NCBI GenBank assembly: GCA_964443225.1
Contig: CAYUCC010000022.1
Span: 1 to 64,000 of the forward strand
Reading direction: 5' to 3'
Origin: SSC4 sp964443225
GTDB lineage: Bacteria > Chloroflexota > Anaerolineae > SSC4 > Amarolineaceae
Length of the DNA stretch: 64,000 nt
How positions within the stretch are numbered: position 1 is the first letter of the stretch; each line of letters begins with the position of its first letter. The notes under the pieces are model-generated. The model was not told the origin of the DNA. It made no database searches and was given only the letters and a program-made list of their open reading frames with translations. Positions 28,197-36,588 of this stretch are shown here, in pieces. Position numbers and translations under genes: made by a program.

Positions 28197-30653
28197 ATGT
28201 CACAACAGCCAATCAAATTAACTGAAGAGGCAATCAAAGACCTGGAACGGGAGGAAGGACCACGGAGTTGGTTTCTCTCTCGGATGGAGGAGACCTATTC
28301 CCGTCTCGTCCCACGCGGCGAGCCTATCGCTGCTCCCCCAGCGGCGACACCTGCAGCCGGCGAGGCGTTTCGAAGCAGTCTGCAACCTGGGGAAGGCGAA
28401 TCTGCCTTGGCGCAAGTTGACTCAACCATCTGGCGCGAGCGGCTCGCCGAATACAAACGGCGCAAGGCTGCCGTTGTGCCTCAGCCGGCCGTGTTCCCTG
28501 TTCCCGGCGCGCCGGTGATCCCTGGGGCAAGAAACTGGCGACCCCTTGGCCCTACTGTTGTTCTGGACGGGCAAACCGTAGGAAACCAGCCAATTGCTGG
28601 TCGGATAATCGGTCTTGCCATCGCTCCTGGTGGGCATATCGTGTATGCGGCCTCAGCCGCTGGTGGGGTATTTCGCTCAGACGACGGGGGAATGCGCTGG
28701 CGATCTCTGATGGACGGGTTCGACGTCGACCCAACTGATTTTGCCAGTGCCAGCCTGTCTTGCGGGGCCATTGCCATCGACCCCATCGATCCCAATCGTG
28801 TGTATGTGGGGACCGGAGAGGGTGACACCCACAGTATGTTCAAAAGGCGGATTGTCAGTGCTCTTCCCGCTTATCGTGGGATTGGCCCCATCCGCACCGA
28901 TGACGGTGGCTTCACCTGGGTTACTGAACCCACGGCCGGCAACTCGCCCGAAATCGACCTCGCCGGAAAAGCATTCTTTGCCCTGGCCGTGGACCCGCAA
29001 GATCGGGAAAATGTCCTTGCTGCCACAACCAACGGGATGTATCAACGAGTACCAAAGGCCGATGGTACAGTCGAGTGGGTCAGGCGCCGCACCGGCGAGC
29101 ATTCGAGTGTCGTGGTTACCTTGTCCGGCAACACGAAACGGTTCTTCGCAGCCAAATGGGGTGTCGGTGTCTTTCATTCAACCAACGGCAAGGATTGGCA
29201 TCCAACGGGTACGAATTTTCCTACAGGAAATGTCGGCCGCATCGCACTGGGGGTTCAGTCAAACAATCCGAATCTTGTTTACGCCTTTGTTGCCAATATC
29301 AAAGGAGCAGTGCACGGGGTTTATCGGCTTGAAAGTGTCGGCGGGATGTGGAAGGCTGTAACGGGCCTGCCCGACGTGCTGCCGATCAATGGCGAGGGGC
29401 ACAGCCAGGGCGACTACGATTTGGCTATCGCTGTAGACCCTTCAGATGCAAACCTTATCTACCTGGGTGGCAGTTATGCCGACATTACCCCCTTCCCCGG
29501 ATCTGTATGGCGGTGTGCGATTCGCACCGAAAATACCGGCTACGCGATAGATGGCGCTACCTCGATTGGGACACACGCGCACTCGGACGTTCACGTGCTT
29601 GTTCACACCCCCGGTAATTCTGACGAGTTGTGGTGCGGCTGCGATGGTGGCGTATTTCTGAACCGAAACCCACAGGGAACCGGCCAGTTTGCCAGTCGCA
29701 ATGACGGCCTGGCCTGCCTCCACAGCAACTTCATTGCCCAGCATCCAACTGACCCAAATATCTTGTTCACCGGCCTGCAAGACAACGGCACAGCCCGGAC
29801 TGACGGTGGACCGATTTGGACCCATGTTAGTGGCGGAGATGGCGGATACTGCCTTATCAACTGGAGTGCCCCAAACCAGGTCCTCGTATTCGCTAACGGA
29901 CGGATCCGTCGTTCGACGACTGGCGGAAGCTCAGATAGTTCATGGTCGAAGGGGTGGGATTTTCCTTGGGCCACCATGACCCAGCCAATTGTCAGCCCTG
30001 CATACGACCCCGATCCTGCCAATGCGGCAGATGCCCGACTCGTTGCTGCTGGGGCTGGCAGTCAGGTTTCGGTGTCTGAGGATTTTGCACAATCTTGGTC
30101 GATGGAGTTCAATGTACCTGATGGGGCAGGGAGTGTGTTCGCCCTGGCGTTTGCGTCGACGACCCGGTTATTTATTGGCACAGTCCGTGGCCGAGTGTTC
30201 CGCGCCGATAGACTGGGAGGCACCTGGTTACTAACCCGCCTGGATAATATTGCTGCTGGCCCCCTGGGAATGGATGGGCTCATCACCGATGTTGCCGTTG
30301 ACTGGTCCGATTCTACCCGCAGTTCTGTTTATGTCGTATTTGGTGGGATGGGAGACAATCGCCATGTTTGGAGATTTGATGGAACGCAGTGGCAGGCACG
30401 TAGTGGCGTAGGAGCCAATGTTCTGCTTGATATAGAGCATAATGCGATGGTCGTAGACCCGATAGCGCCTGCGAACCTCTACGTAGGAGCCGACATAGGT
30501 GTCTGGCACTCGCCGGACCAGGGACTGAATTGGAGTCCGCTACAGAATGGTCTGCCCGATGCGCCCGTGTTTGACCTGCAGATTCATCCGACCCAACGCC
30601 TCTTGAGGGCAGCAACGCATGGGAGAGGAATTTCCGAAATCCGGCTCACTTGA
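28197..30653 (+). CDS. BNR/sortilin-like beta-propeller protein
   Basis: An 818-residue protein. ATG 28197 is chosen because AAGGAG lies 9 nt upstream; two earlier in-frame ATGs lack this. Residues 1-110 are a charged, Pro/Ala-rich region without a signal peptide. From 125 on, repeated blocks of the kind GGVFRSDDGG-x-W and IDPxDPNxxYVGT mark a VPS10/sortilin-like or BNR multi-bladed propeller. These occur in secreted glycan-binding proteins and glycosidase-like proteins, but the catalytic residues of sialidases are not evident. It is separated from the TPR-CHAT genes by a decayed gene and is the last + strand gene of the island. Ligand unknown. Confidence 0.75.
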   Translation: MSQQPIKLTEEAIKDLEREEGPRSWFLSRMEETYSRLVPRGEPIAAPPAATPAAGEAFRSSLQPGEGESALAQVDSTIWRERLAEYKRRKAAVVPQPAVFPVPGAPVIPGARNWRPLGPTVVLDGQTVGNQPIAGRIIGLAIAPGGHIVYAASAAGGVFRSDDGGMRWRSLMDGFDVDPTDFASASLSCGAIAIDPIDPNRVYVGTGEGDTHSMFKRRIVSALPAYRGIGPIRTDDGGFTWVTEPTAGNSPEIDLAGKAFFALAVDPQDRENVLAATTNGMYQRVPKADGTVEWVRRRTGEHSSVVVTLSGNTKRFFAAKWGVGVFHSTNGKDWHPTGTNFPTGNVGRIALGVQSNNPNLVYAFVANIKGAVHGVYRLESVGGMWKAVTGLPDVLPINGEGHSQGDYDLAIAVDPSDANLIYLGGSYADITPFPGSVWRCAIRTENTGYAIDGATSIGTHAHSDVHVLVHTPGNSDELWCGCDGGVFLNRNPQGTGQFASRNDGLACLHSNFIAQHPTDPNILFTGLQDNGTARTDGGPIWTHVSGGDGGYCLINWSAPNQVLVFANGRIRRSTTGGSSDSSWSKGWDFPWATMTQPIVSPAYDPDPANAADARLVAAGAGSQVSVSEDFAQSWSMEFNVPDGAGSVFALAFASTTRLFIGTVRGRVFRADRLGGTWLLTRLDNIAAGPLGMDGLITDVAVDWSDSTRSSVYVVFGGMGDNRHVWRFDGTQWQARSGVGANVLLDIEHNAMVVDPIAPANLYVGADIGVWHSPDQGLNWSPLQNGLPDAPVFDLQIHPTQRLLRAATHGRGISEIRLT

Positions 30654-30780
30654 TGCCAAAACTGCGCCGCACCATCGGAGAAAGGGCGCCGGAAGGAAGC
30701 AAATGACCCCGCGCCGGTTCAATTGGCTGGACGTGACACACTGAGCTACCCAGCCTGGTTGGCTCTATTGCGGTGATGGT

Positions 30781-30966
30781 GTACCGAACGACAACACTCA
30801 GTCAGATCGAAATGCCGATGAGATGCCAAGCATCACGCGGGGGGTAGTCGCACGCAGCAAAGCGGATTCCAAGATGTGGAGCATTCGAGTAACTGGCAAT
30901 TGGCGGATTACATTCGTTTTCACAGATGGGAATGTGTTTGATGTTGATTTGGAAGACTATCATTGA
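30781..30966 (+). pseudogene. Remnant of a HigB/RelE-type toxin
   Basis: The frame ending in TGA at 30964-30966 gives MWSIRVTGNWRITFVFTDGN followed by VFDVDLEDYH. This is the C-terminal signature of HigB toxins (W-S-(V/I)-x-V-(S/T)-GNWR-I-x-F-x-F, then DYxDYH). The N-terminal two thirds are not recognisable in any frame and there is no start with a ribosome binding site; a TGA lies in frame at 30742. The stop is 12 bp before the intact antitoxin gene, the normal higBA order, so this is a truncated toxin gene. Confidence 0.6.
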
Positions 30967-30978
30967 GGAGCAGAAACA

Positions 30979-31296
30979 ATGCCAATGAATAATCCTCCCC
31001 ATCCTGGTGGTATTGTCAGAGATTGTATCGAGGAACTTGGGCTGTCAGTCACCGATGCCGCCCGAGTATTGAACGTCACACGACCCACGCTGTCCCGGGT
31101 GATCAACGGGCGATCGGCCATTTCTCCGGAGATGGCCATCAGGCTGTCGACGGCGTTCGGCAGCACGGCTGAGATGTGGCTGCGTCTGCAGACGGCATAC
31201 GATCTGGCCCAGGCACGCCTTCATGCCGATGCGATCAACGTCCAGCGCTATGCGCCGCTGCATCCGGTGACCGGACAGCCAGGGATAGCCGGATAA
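30979..31296 (+). CDS. higA: HigA/VapI-family antitoxin (HTH)
   Basis: A 105-residue DNA-binding protein beginning MPMNNPPHPGGIVRDCIEEL, the characteristic HigA start (PxHPGxIL). The helix-turn-helix lies at about 20-65 (SVTDAARVLNVTRPTLSRVI, then NGRSAISPEMAIRL), followed by the AEMWLRLQTAYDL segment. GAGGAG at 30965-30970 is 8 nt upstream and overlaps the stop of the toxin remnant. HigA normally neutralises HigB, an mRNA interferase, and represses its own operon. With the toxin truncated, this is now an orphan regulator or a decaying relic. Confidence 0.88.
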   Translation: MPMNNPPHPGGIVRDCIEELGLSVTDAARVLNVTRPTLSRVINGRSAISPEMAIRLSTAFGSTAEMWLRLQTAYDLAQARLHADAINVQRYAPLHPVTGQPGIAG

Positions 31297-31342
31297 GATC
31301 ACCACCAAACATGTCCCCAATTCCGAGGTCCCGACGTCAACC

Positions 31343-31771
31343 ATGCACCATCCCTTTGCCGAACTGATCGGCCTGCGGATCGACGAACAGCACGCTGGAC
31401 ACAGTATATGCTCGCTGGAGATCCGCCCCGACCTCCACCACAACCCGCATCACGTCACCCACGGTGCCGTACTCTACGCGCTGGCCGACACCGGCATGGG
31501 CGCCGCACTCTACCCCACGCTGGCGGCCGGCGAGTCCTGCGCCACCATCGAGATCAAAATCAACTACTTCCACCCGGCCAGAACCGGCACGCTGCGCTGT
31601 GTGACCCAACTGCTGAACCGTGGCAAAACCGTCGCCAATCTCGAATCACGTATCTACCTGGCGGAGACATTGGTCGCGCAAGCCAATGGGAACTACGCCG
31701 TGTTCAAATTGCGCGGGCAACCGGATACCGCGTCAAAAGCCGGCAACCATGACGAATTGCAGCCATCATAA
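31343..31771 (+). CDS. PaaI-family hotdog-fold thioesterase
   Basis: A 142-residue cytoplasmic protein of typical length for the family. The hotdog signature HGAVLYALADTGMGAAL (about 46-62) holds the central helix, with NPHHVTHG before it and the IEIKINYFHPAR strand after it. Asp in LADTG is the likely general base or acid. Such enzymes hydrolyse aryl- or acyl-CoA thioesters. It stands alone between the HigA relic and the hicAB pair. A second CoA-related gene in the window, the hydrolase-ligase fusion near 58 kb, is too far to be co-regulated. The substrate cannot be told from sequence. Confidence 0.85.
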   Translation: MHHPFAELIGLRIDEQHAGHSICSLEIRPDLHHNPHHVTHGAVLYALADTGMGAALYPTLAAGESCATIEIKINYFHPARTGTLRCVTQLLNRGKTVANLESRIYLAETLVAQANGNYAVFKLRGQPDTASKAGNHDELQPS

Positions 31772-31900
31772 CCTCACCACACCCCCACAGTATGACAGGA
31801 AAGTCAAACCGCGGGGATCCCGAATTCACTGCTCTCACCACCCACTGCTCGAGCCATACGTTTTTGCCCCGCACGTGACCGCATCGGCCACTGGGCCAGC

Positions 31901-31929
31901 TTGACACAGTATCAAGATATGGTACCATA
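31901..31929 (+). promoter_or_regulatory. hicAB promoter with palindromic operator
   Basis: TTGACA at 31901-31906, a 16-nt spacer, and TACCAT at 31923-31928 form a sigma-70-like promoter. A perfect 12-bp palindrome, TATGGTACCATA (31918-31929), covers the -10 box and is a natural operator for autorepression by HicB. The start codon of hicA (GTG at 31935) lies 6 nt past the -10, so the transcript would be leaderless or nearly so. Confidence 0.65.
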
Positions 31930-31934
31930 CCCAC

Positions 31935-32189
31935 GTGAAGCAGAAACATCAAAAAACACTGGAACTGATATTTTCCCGACCAACCAGCGGTAATATCAAC
32001 TGGGCGGATATCGAATCATTGTTTGTCGAACTCGGAGCAGAGTTGAGCGAGCGAGAGGGCTCGCGCATTGGTGTCCGCCTCTTTGGCGAAAGAAGGGTTT
32101 TTCACCGACCGCATCCTTCGCCAAATACCGACAAAGGGGCGGTTGCCAGTATTCGGAAATGGTTGAAGGAGCATGGAGTTGAGCCATGA
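31935..32189 (+). CDS. hicA: HicA-family mRNA interferase toxin
   Basis: An 84-residue protein starting with GTG. It has the HicA double-stranded-RNA-binding fold order (helix, strand, strand, strand, helix). The usual glycine-loop/His segment is altered: ELSEREGSRIGVRLFGERRV replaces the common GSHxxF, with the conserved FHRPHP segment following. The C-terminal helix AVASIRKWLKEHGVEP is typical. HicA cleaves mRNA in the absence of HicB. It overlaps hicB by four bases (ATGA at 32186-32189), as expected for translational coupling. No Shine-Dalgarno is seen, in line with a leaderless start at 31935. Confidence 0.85.
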   Translation: MKQKHQKTLELIFSRPTSGNINWADIESLFVELGAELSEREGSRIGVRLFGERRVFHRPHPSPNTDKGAVASIRKWLKEHGVEP

Positions 32190-32524
32190 TGAACATGATG
32201 GAAATCAACGGCTACCGGGCCGTTGTCAATTATGATCCTGATATAAACATGTTTCGCGGTGAGTTTGTCGGGCTCAATGGCGGTGCTGATTTTTATGCCA
32301 AAGACATCGACAATCTGCGTCGGGAAGGTGAAATTTCGCTAAAGGTATTCCTGGAAATGTGCCGGGAAGATAGGGTCGAGCCACGCAAAGCATATTCCGG
32401 CAAATTCAATCTTCGTGTCTCACCGCATTTGCATGCCGAGATTGCGGCGCGGGCAGTTGCGGAAGGCAAAAGCTTGAATCAATGGGTGGCAGATGTGCTG
32501 GATGAATCGCTCCACGCTCATTGA
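32186..32524 (+). CDS. hicB: HicB-family antitoxin
   Basis: A 112-residue partner of the toxin. The N-terminal RNase H-like partial fold (YRAVVNYDPDINMFRGEFVG, then the helix FYAKDIDNLRREGEISLKVF) neutralises HicA. The C-terminus (KFNLRVSPHLHAEIAARAVA, then EGKSLNQWVADVLDESL) is a ribbon-helix-helix DNA-binding domain. The RHH domain is expected to bind the palindrome over the hicA promoter. The gene is complete, in contrast to the second HicB-like gene of this window at 47.5 kb. Confidence 0.9.
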   Translation: MMNMMEINGYRAVVNYDPDINMFRGEFVGLNGGADFYAKDIDNLRREGEISLKVFLEMCREDRVEPRKAYSGKFNLRVSPHLHAEIAARAVAEGKSLNQWVADVLDESLHAH

Positions 32525-32611
32525 CTCCTGATCACGTTACGCGCGATACGAGATTCGTGAATCGATTATTCGTGGCCCCCGCATTCGCGGACGGCATTCG
32601 CGCATCATCCA

Positions 32612-35600
32612 TCATATCTCATAGCTTACGGCACTCGACGCCATACCCCGCCCCATCTCCTCCATCACCCAACCCACCGCCTCCGCCACCGTCATCCCCT
32701 GACCCTCCTCCCACGCCCGGGCAAACGCCGGCTCGGCGAGCTGCGCGGTCAAATGCGACACAAGCTCCGCATACGCATGGCGGTCGGCGGGCGCCAGTAC
32801 GGCACCGGCCGCCTCACGCTGCGCCGTCGTCAGCGCCAGCAGCCGCACCGCCAGCGCTGACTCACCCCAGGCGCTCAGCACTGCAGCCAGGCCATCGAGA
32901 CACGCCACAATGCCGCCCTGGTCCCCTACCTCACGCGACAGCACGAGCCCGCGCTGAAAACAGGCCTGCGACGCCGGCAGGTCATGCCGGGCATAGGCGA
33001 CGTGGCCGAGATTGGCCAGGTTCACGGCAACGCGCCCCTGGCTGTCCAACCGGCTGAACAGATCCAGGCTCTCCCGATAGGCACGCTCGGCCTGGTCGTA
33101 GTCCCGCTGGCAGCGTGCCACATCTCCCAACACATTGAGCGTGAGCGCCGTCAGCCAGCGATCGTCGACCTCGCGCTGGATGGCCACCGCCTGCTCCAGC
33201 CGCCCACGCGCCAGGGGACACTGCGCCTGCGTGTAAGCCCAAACACCCAGCCCGTACAAGGCCAGACCCATACCCCAACGATCCCCGGTGGCTTCGAAGA
33301 AGTGCAGGCTCTCGTCGAGCGCCACCTGGGCATCCGGTTCACCCGCCATTGCACCGACGTAACCGGTCCGGAACAACGCCAACGCCAATCCCCAGTCATC
33401 CCCGATCTGCCGGAATAGGCCCTGGCTCTCTTCCAGCCAGCGCCGCGCCGTCGCACGATCGCCCACCTGCTCCGCCGTCCTGCCCAGGATACTCAGCGCA
33501 TACGCCAGGCCGCTGGTCTCGCCCACCGCCCGCCACAGCCCGACGCTTTCCACCAGGCTGGCGTGCGCCTCGGCATAAATACCCTGGTACCAGTCCAGTA
33601 CACCCAGGCTGTACAGCAGTTTGGCCTGCAGACGCGGGGGCAGGGCATCACGCTGGTCCAGCGCGGTCTTCAGCCAGGCCCGCCCCTCCGTCCCGTGCCC
33701 GCATCGATGCCAGAAGCGCCGCAGGGCGCTGCTCAGACGGGCAACGGCCACGTGATCACCCTGCGCCTGCGCCCAGCTCAACGCGCCCCGGATGTTGTCG
33801 TGATCCTGCTCCAGCCGCATTAACCACACGCCCTGGGCCGCGCTGCGCAGCTCGGGTTCGGCGGTTTCGGCCAGGGCCACGAAGTAGGCCAGGTGGCACT
33901 GCGCCGTGTCATCGAACTGGCCCGCGGCCCGCAGCTTCTCCATTGCAAAAGGGCGTACCAGGTTGTGCAGGTTGTAACCGCCGTCAGCCTCCCGCTGCAG
34001 CAGCGATTTGTCGATCAGCGCCCGCAGCACAGGCAGGGTGGCCCCCGCGATCGCAAAGGCGGCGTCGGCCTGGAACCCGCCGCACAAAACCGCCAGGCGG
34101 CTGAACACGTGACTCTCGTCAGGCGAAAGGAGCTGCCAGGCATGCGCCAGGAGGGCCCGGACGCTGGTGTGGCGGGCAGGGACGTCCCGCCAGCGAGTCT
34201 CCAGGACACGCAGATCCTGAACCAGTGCGGCGGCGACCTCGGGCAAGGATTGCTCACGCACCACCGCGGCGGCAAGCTCCAACGCCAGCGGCAGGCCTCC
34301 CACCAGGTGGCAAATGGTGACCACCGCCTGGGCATCGGCCGCGCTCAACACCGGCCGGCCCTGCGCTGGCTGGATGCGCTGCAAGAGGAGGCTGGCGGCG
34401 CTGAACCGGTGCAGGTCAGCGACCGCCGCCGGTGGGCAGCGCAGCCCATGCACCTCGAACAGCCACTCCGCCTGCAGCGCCAGGCGAACCTGCGAGGTCA
34501 CCAGCAACGTCAGCCCGGGTGCATGCTGCAGCAGCTCGACCAGCAGCCCGCTACCCGCCGCGAGATGCTCGAAGTTGTCGAGGATGAGCAGCAGTTCGCG
34601 GGGATGCAGGTAGGCACGCAGCTGCTCGAACGGCGGACGCTGCCCCTGCACGGGAATGTCCAGCGCAGCCAGGATGGCGGGTGCCAGGAAATCGACCGAA
34701 GGTGCGGCCTCGAGCGGCACAAACACCACGCCGTCTTCGAAGATCGCGGCCTGCTGTACCGCCGCAGCCAGTGCCAGCCGCGTCTTGCCGACACCCCCCG
34801 GACCATGGAGGGTGATCAGGCGGTGGGCACGGTTGGCCAGCAGCTCACCTAACTGGGCCAGTTCCTCCTCCCGGCCGACCAGCGGTGTCGGTGGGGAGGG
34901 CAGGGATACCGCCGGCACTGCGCGTGGTGCCGCATCAGAGGCCAGGGGCAGTGTGCCATCGCGGATGCGCAGATACAGGGCCGTCGTCTGCGCATCGGGC
35001 GCGACGTCGAGCTCGTGGGCCAGGGTGCGGCGGCAGATTTCGTATTGGTGCAGGGCCGCGCTGCGCTGGCCGCTGCGTGCCAGCAGCTCCATCAGGCTGC
35101 GGTGGGTTTCCTCACGCCAGGGATCGAGTTCGAGGATGCGCGTCAGCATGCAGCGGACGTGCTGTGGCATGGTGCGCCGGCCGTAATAACCAACCAGGTG
35201 CGTCAACGCATCCAGCATCGCACGGTGCAGGCGCTCGCGCTGCACCACGGCCCATTCCTCGAAGGACGCACCATCGGCCACACTCAACCCGGCGAGGAAA
35301 TCACCGCGATAGAGCGCCACCGCCACCTCCAGCCGCGCAGCACATGGCGGGCAGCGGTCGATGTGGCGGTGAGAGTGGGCGGCGGTCGTCGCAACCAGGT
35401 CGGTGAACGCAGTCACGTCCAGCGTGTACGTGCTGCCCGCGTTGAACTGGACCGCGTCACGTGTGATGTGCAGATAAGCCGGGGAGGCGGTCGCATCGCC
35501 AATCGCCTGGCGCACGTCGGCCAGGGCCTGGCGCAGGTTGGTGCGGGCGGCATCATGCGGCAGATCGGGCCATAACAGACCGACCAGGTTGTCGCGTGCG

Positions 35601-35731
35601 TGAGCACGATCGGCCTCGACCGCCAGGTAAGCCAGCAGCGCCCGCGCTTTGTGGTAGACGAAAGGGGCAGCCTGTGTCCCGTCCAACAGAACCTGGAAGG
35701 GACCCAACAGGGAAATGGATAGGTGTGTCAT
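32612..35731 (-). CDS. BTAD-AAA-TPR transcriptional regulator (SARP/AfsR-like)
   Basis: A 1039-residue regulator. Residues 1-95 form an OmpR/SARP winged helix (LSISLLGPFQVLLDG, DNLVGLLWPD). Residues 100-250 are the bacterial transcriptional activation domain. An NB-ARC/STAND ATPase follows (about 285-560) with Walker A GPGGVGKTRLALA and a Walker B LLLILDNFEHL. Residues 640-1000 are TPRs. Such proteins are ligand- or partner-activated transcription factors, abundant in Chloroflexota. The ATG is at 35731. It is the only - strand gene between 0 and 41 kb and stands alone. Its target is unknown; the neighbouring toxin-antitoxin and CHAT loci are candidates only by position. Confidence 0.9.
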   Translation of the reverse strand: MTHLSISLLGPFQVLLDGTQAAPFVYHKARALLAYLAVEADRAHARDNLVGLLWPDLPHDAARTNLRQALADVRQAIGDATASPAYLHITRDAVQFNAGSTYTLDVTAFTDLVATTAAHSHRHIDRCPPCAARLEVAVALYRGDFLAGLSVADGASFEEWAVVQRERLHRAMLDALTHLVGYYGRRTMPQHVRCMLTRILELDPWREETHRSLMELLARSGQRSAALHQYEICRRTLAHELDVAPDAQTTALYLRIRDGTLPLASDAAPRAVPAVSLPSPPTPLVGREEELAQLGELLANRAHRLITLHGPGGVGKTRLALAAAVQQAAIFEDGVVFVPLEAAPSVDFLAPAILAALDIPVQGQRPPFEQLRAYLHPRELLLILDNFEHLAAGSGLLVELLQHAPGLTLLVTSQVRLALQAEWLFEVHGLRCPPAAVADLHRFSAASLLLQRIQPAQGRPVLSAADAQAVVTICHLVGGLPLALELAAAVVREQSLPEVAAALVQDLRVLETRWRDVPARHTSVRALLAHAWQLLSPDESHVFSRLAVLCGGFQADAAFAIAGATLPVLRALIDKSLLQREADGGYNLHNLVRPFAMEKLRAAGQFDDTAQCHLAYFVALAETAEPELRSAAQGVWLMRLEQDHDNIRGALSWAQAQGDHVAVARLSSALRRFWHRCGHGTEGRAWLKTALDQRDALPPRLQAKLLYSLGVLDWYQGIYAEAHASLVESVGLWRAVGETSGLAYALSILGRTAEQVGDRATARRWLEESQGLFRQIGDDWGLALALFRTGYVGAMAGEPDAQVALDESLHFFEATGDRWGMGLALYGLGVWAYTQAQCPLARGRLEQAVAIQREVDDRWLTALTLNVLGDVARCQRDYDQAERAYRESLDLFSRLDSQGRVAVNLANLGHVAYARHDLPASQACFQRGLVLSREVGDQGGIVACLDGLAAVLSAWGESALAVRLLALTTAQREAAGAVLAPADRHAYAELVSHLTAQLAEPAFARAWEEGQGMTVAEAVGWVMEEMGRGMASSAVSYEI

Positions 35732-35847
35732 GTCCGGGGTGCCTCCGGGATGAGGACAAGGGTCGCATTAGTGGATAACCTGCCACGACAGTAGCCATTG
35801 ATCGAGCGTAATCGATGGCTATGCTAAAAACAAGTGACCCGGTGGGA

Positions 35848-35900
35848 CGATTAGGAGTACGAGTACCGTCCTAATCGTACTCGTACTCGTACTCGTACTC
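35848..35900. repeat. Hexanucleotide repeat with adjacent inverted repeat
   Basis: (GTACTC)4 occupies 35877-35900. Just upstream, CGATTAGGA (35848-35856) and TCCTAATCG (35869-35877) form a perfect 9-bp inverted repeat, whose loop contains GAGTACGAGTAC, the reverse complement of two repeat units. The whole stretch can fold in more than one register. It lies about 120 bp upstream of the BTAD regulator start, in its 5' region. The surrounding 35732-36194 holds no gene that I can support. Confidence 0.8.
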
Positions 35901-36068
35901 GATCGTTGCCGCGGGAATGTGTACCGATCCTGCCGCCTTATGAGCGCAGATTAGTGACAAAATCCAAACCAGCAGAGAACCGGATTTGTTAGCGCCTATT
36001 ATACACCAGTTCACGCGGGTGTCTACTACGATTGTCTTACGATTGGATGTCAGAATGGGGGTAGGGAG

Positions 36069-36128
36069 TACTGTCAACGGATTCGGGGAACGGATTGAGC
36101 GGATTCGGGGAACGGATTACTGTCAACG
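36069..36128 (+). repeat. Short direct repeats, also found near 41.15 kb
   Basis: CGGATTCGGGGAACGGATT occurs at 36078-36096 and 36100-36118 (22-bp period). TACTGTCAACG flanks them on both sides (36069-36079 and 36118-36128). A shuffled version, with AACGGATTGCTGTCAACGGA and TTCGGGGA, is present at 41148-41175. This is a small dispersed repeat family in intergenic DNA. Confidence 0.7.
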
Positions 36129-36194
36129 CGGGTGGGACCGTGTCCCACCCCTGGGAGCGGATTTCGACGCCCGGCGGTAGAATATGGAACCGAA

Positions 36195-36395
36195 ATGAGC
36201 AGACGACACTACCTGGCTTACCTGGTTCGGCTGTGGCGGGAGGAGGGCAGCGACGCCACCGCCTGGCGGGCGTCGGTCGAGGACCCCCACACCGCCGAAC
36301 GGCGCGGGTTCCCCGATTTGGCGCGCCTGTTCGAGTTTCTGCGCCAGCAGACGGAGGTCTCGTCGCACGAACGCAGCGATGAGGAGTCGGTCTGA
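36195..36395 (+). CDS. Small conserved-type hypothetical protein
   Basis: A 66-residue soluble protein starting MSRRHYLAYLVRLWREEG, with a central WRASVEDPHTAERRGF and a FEFLRQQ C-terminal helix. I recall similar short proteins (LxRLWR...WRxSLEDPHTGERRGF...LFxFL) in Chloroflexota genomes, with no known function. The ATG at 36195 has no Shine-Dalgarno, but TAGAAT sits at 36178-36183, 11 nt upstream, so a leaderless transcript is likely. An in-frame longer start (36132) would read through the promoter-like element. The gene lies between imperfect direct repeats. Confidence 0.65.
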   Translation: MSRRHYLAYLVRLWREEGSDATAWRASVEDPHTAERRGFPDLARLFEFLRQQTEVSSHERSDEESV

Positions 36396-36588
36396 AATTC
36401 CCTGCATTGTCATTGCTCAAACCAGATTCGCCGGTACTACTACGTTTGTCTTACGCGCCGGTGATATCGTTGAGCAGGCACTGGGTGTCTTTATCGTTTC
36501 CCGGACCAAATCGGTGCACTGTCGACTCACTACATGACGATTCATCCTGGAAATGAGACCGAACTACAGATATGAAAGGATATTGACA

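Larger units (their letters stand above)
36005..36455 (+). repeat. Pair of imperfect 35-37 bp direct repeats bracketing a small gene
   Basis: 36005-36041 and 36421-36455 both begin ACCAG, continue with a TTC-CGCGGGT-like stretch, and end in CTACTACG(A/T)TTGTCTTACG (18 of 19 identical in the last part). The 380-bp segment between them contains the small gene at 36195. They could be the edges of an inserted cassette or old recombination sites. Confidence 0.6.

Noticed and set aside
32521..33057. Pro-rich + strand frame after hicB
   Set aside because: It lies opposite the 3' part of the BTAD regulator, whose TPR reading is convincing.
35871..36077. - strand frame ending in a Glu-Tyr repeat
   Set aside because: It is only the translation of the GTACTC microsatellite.
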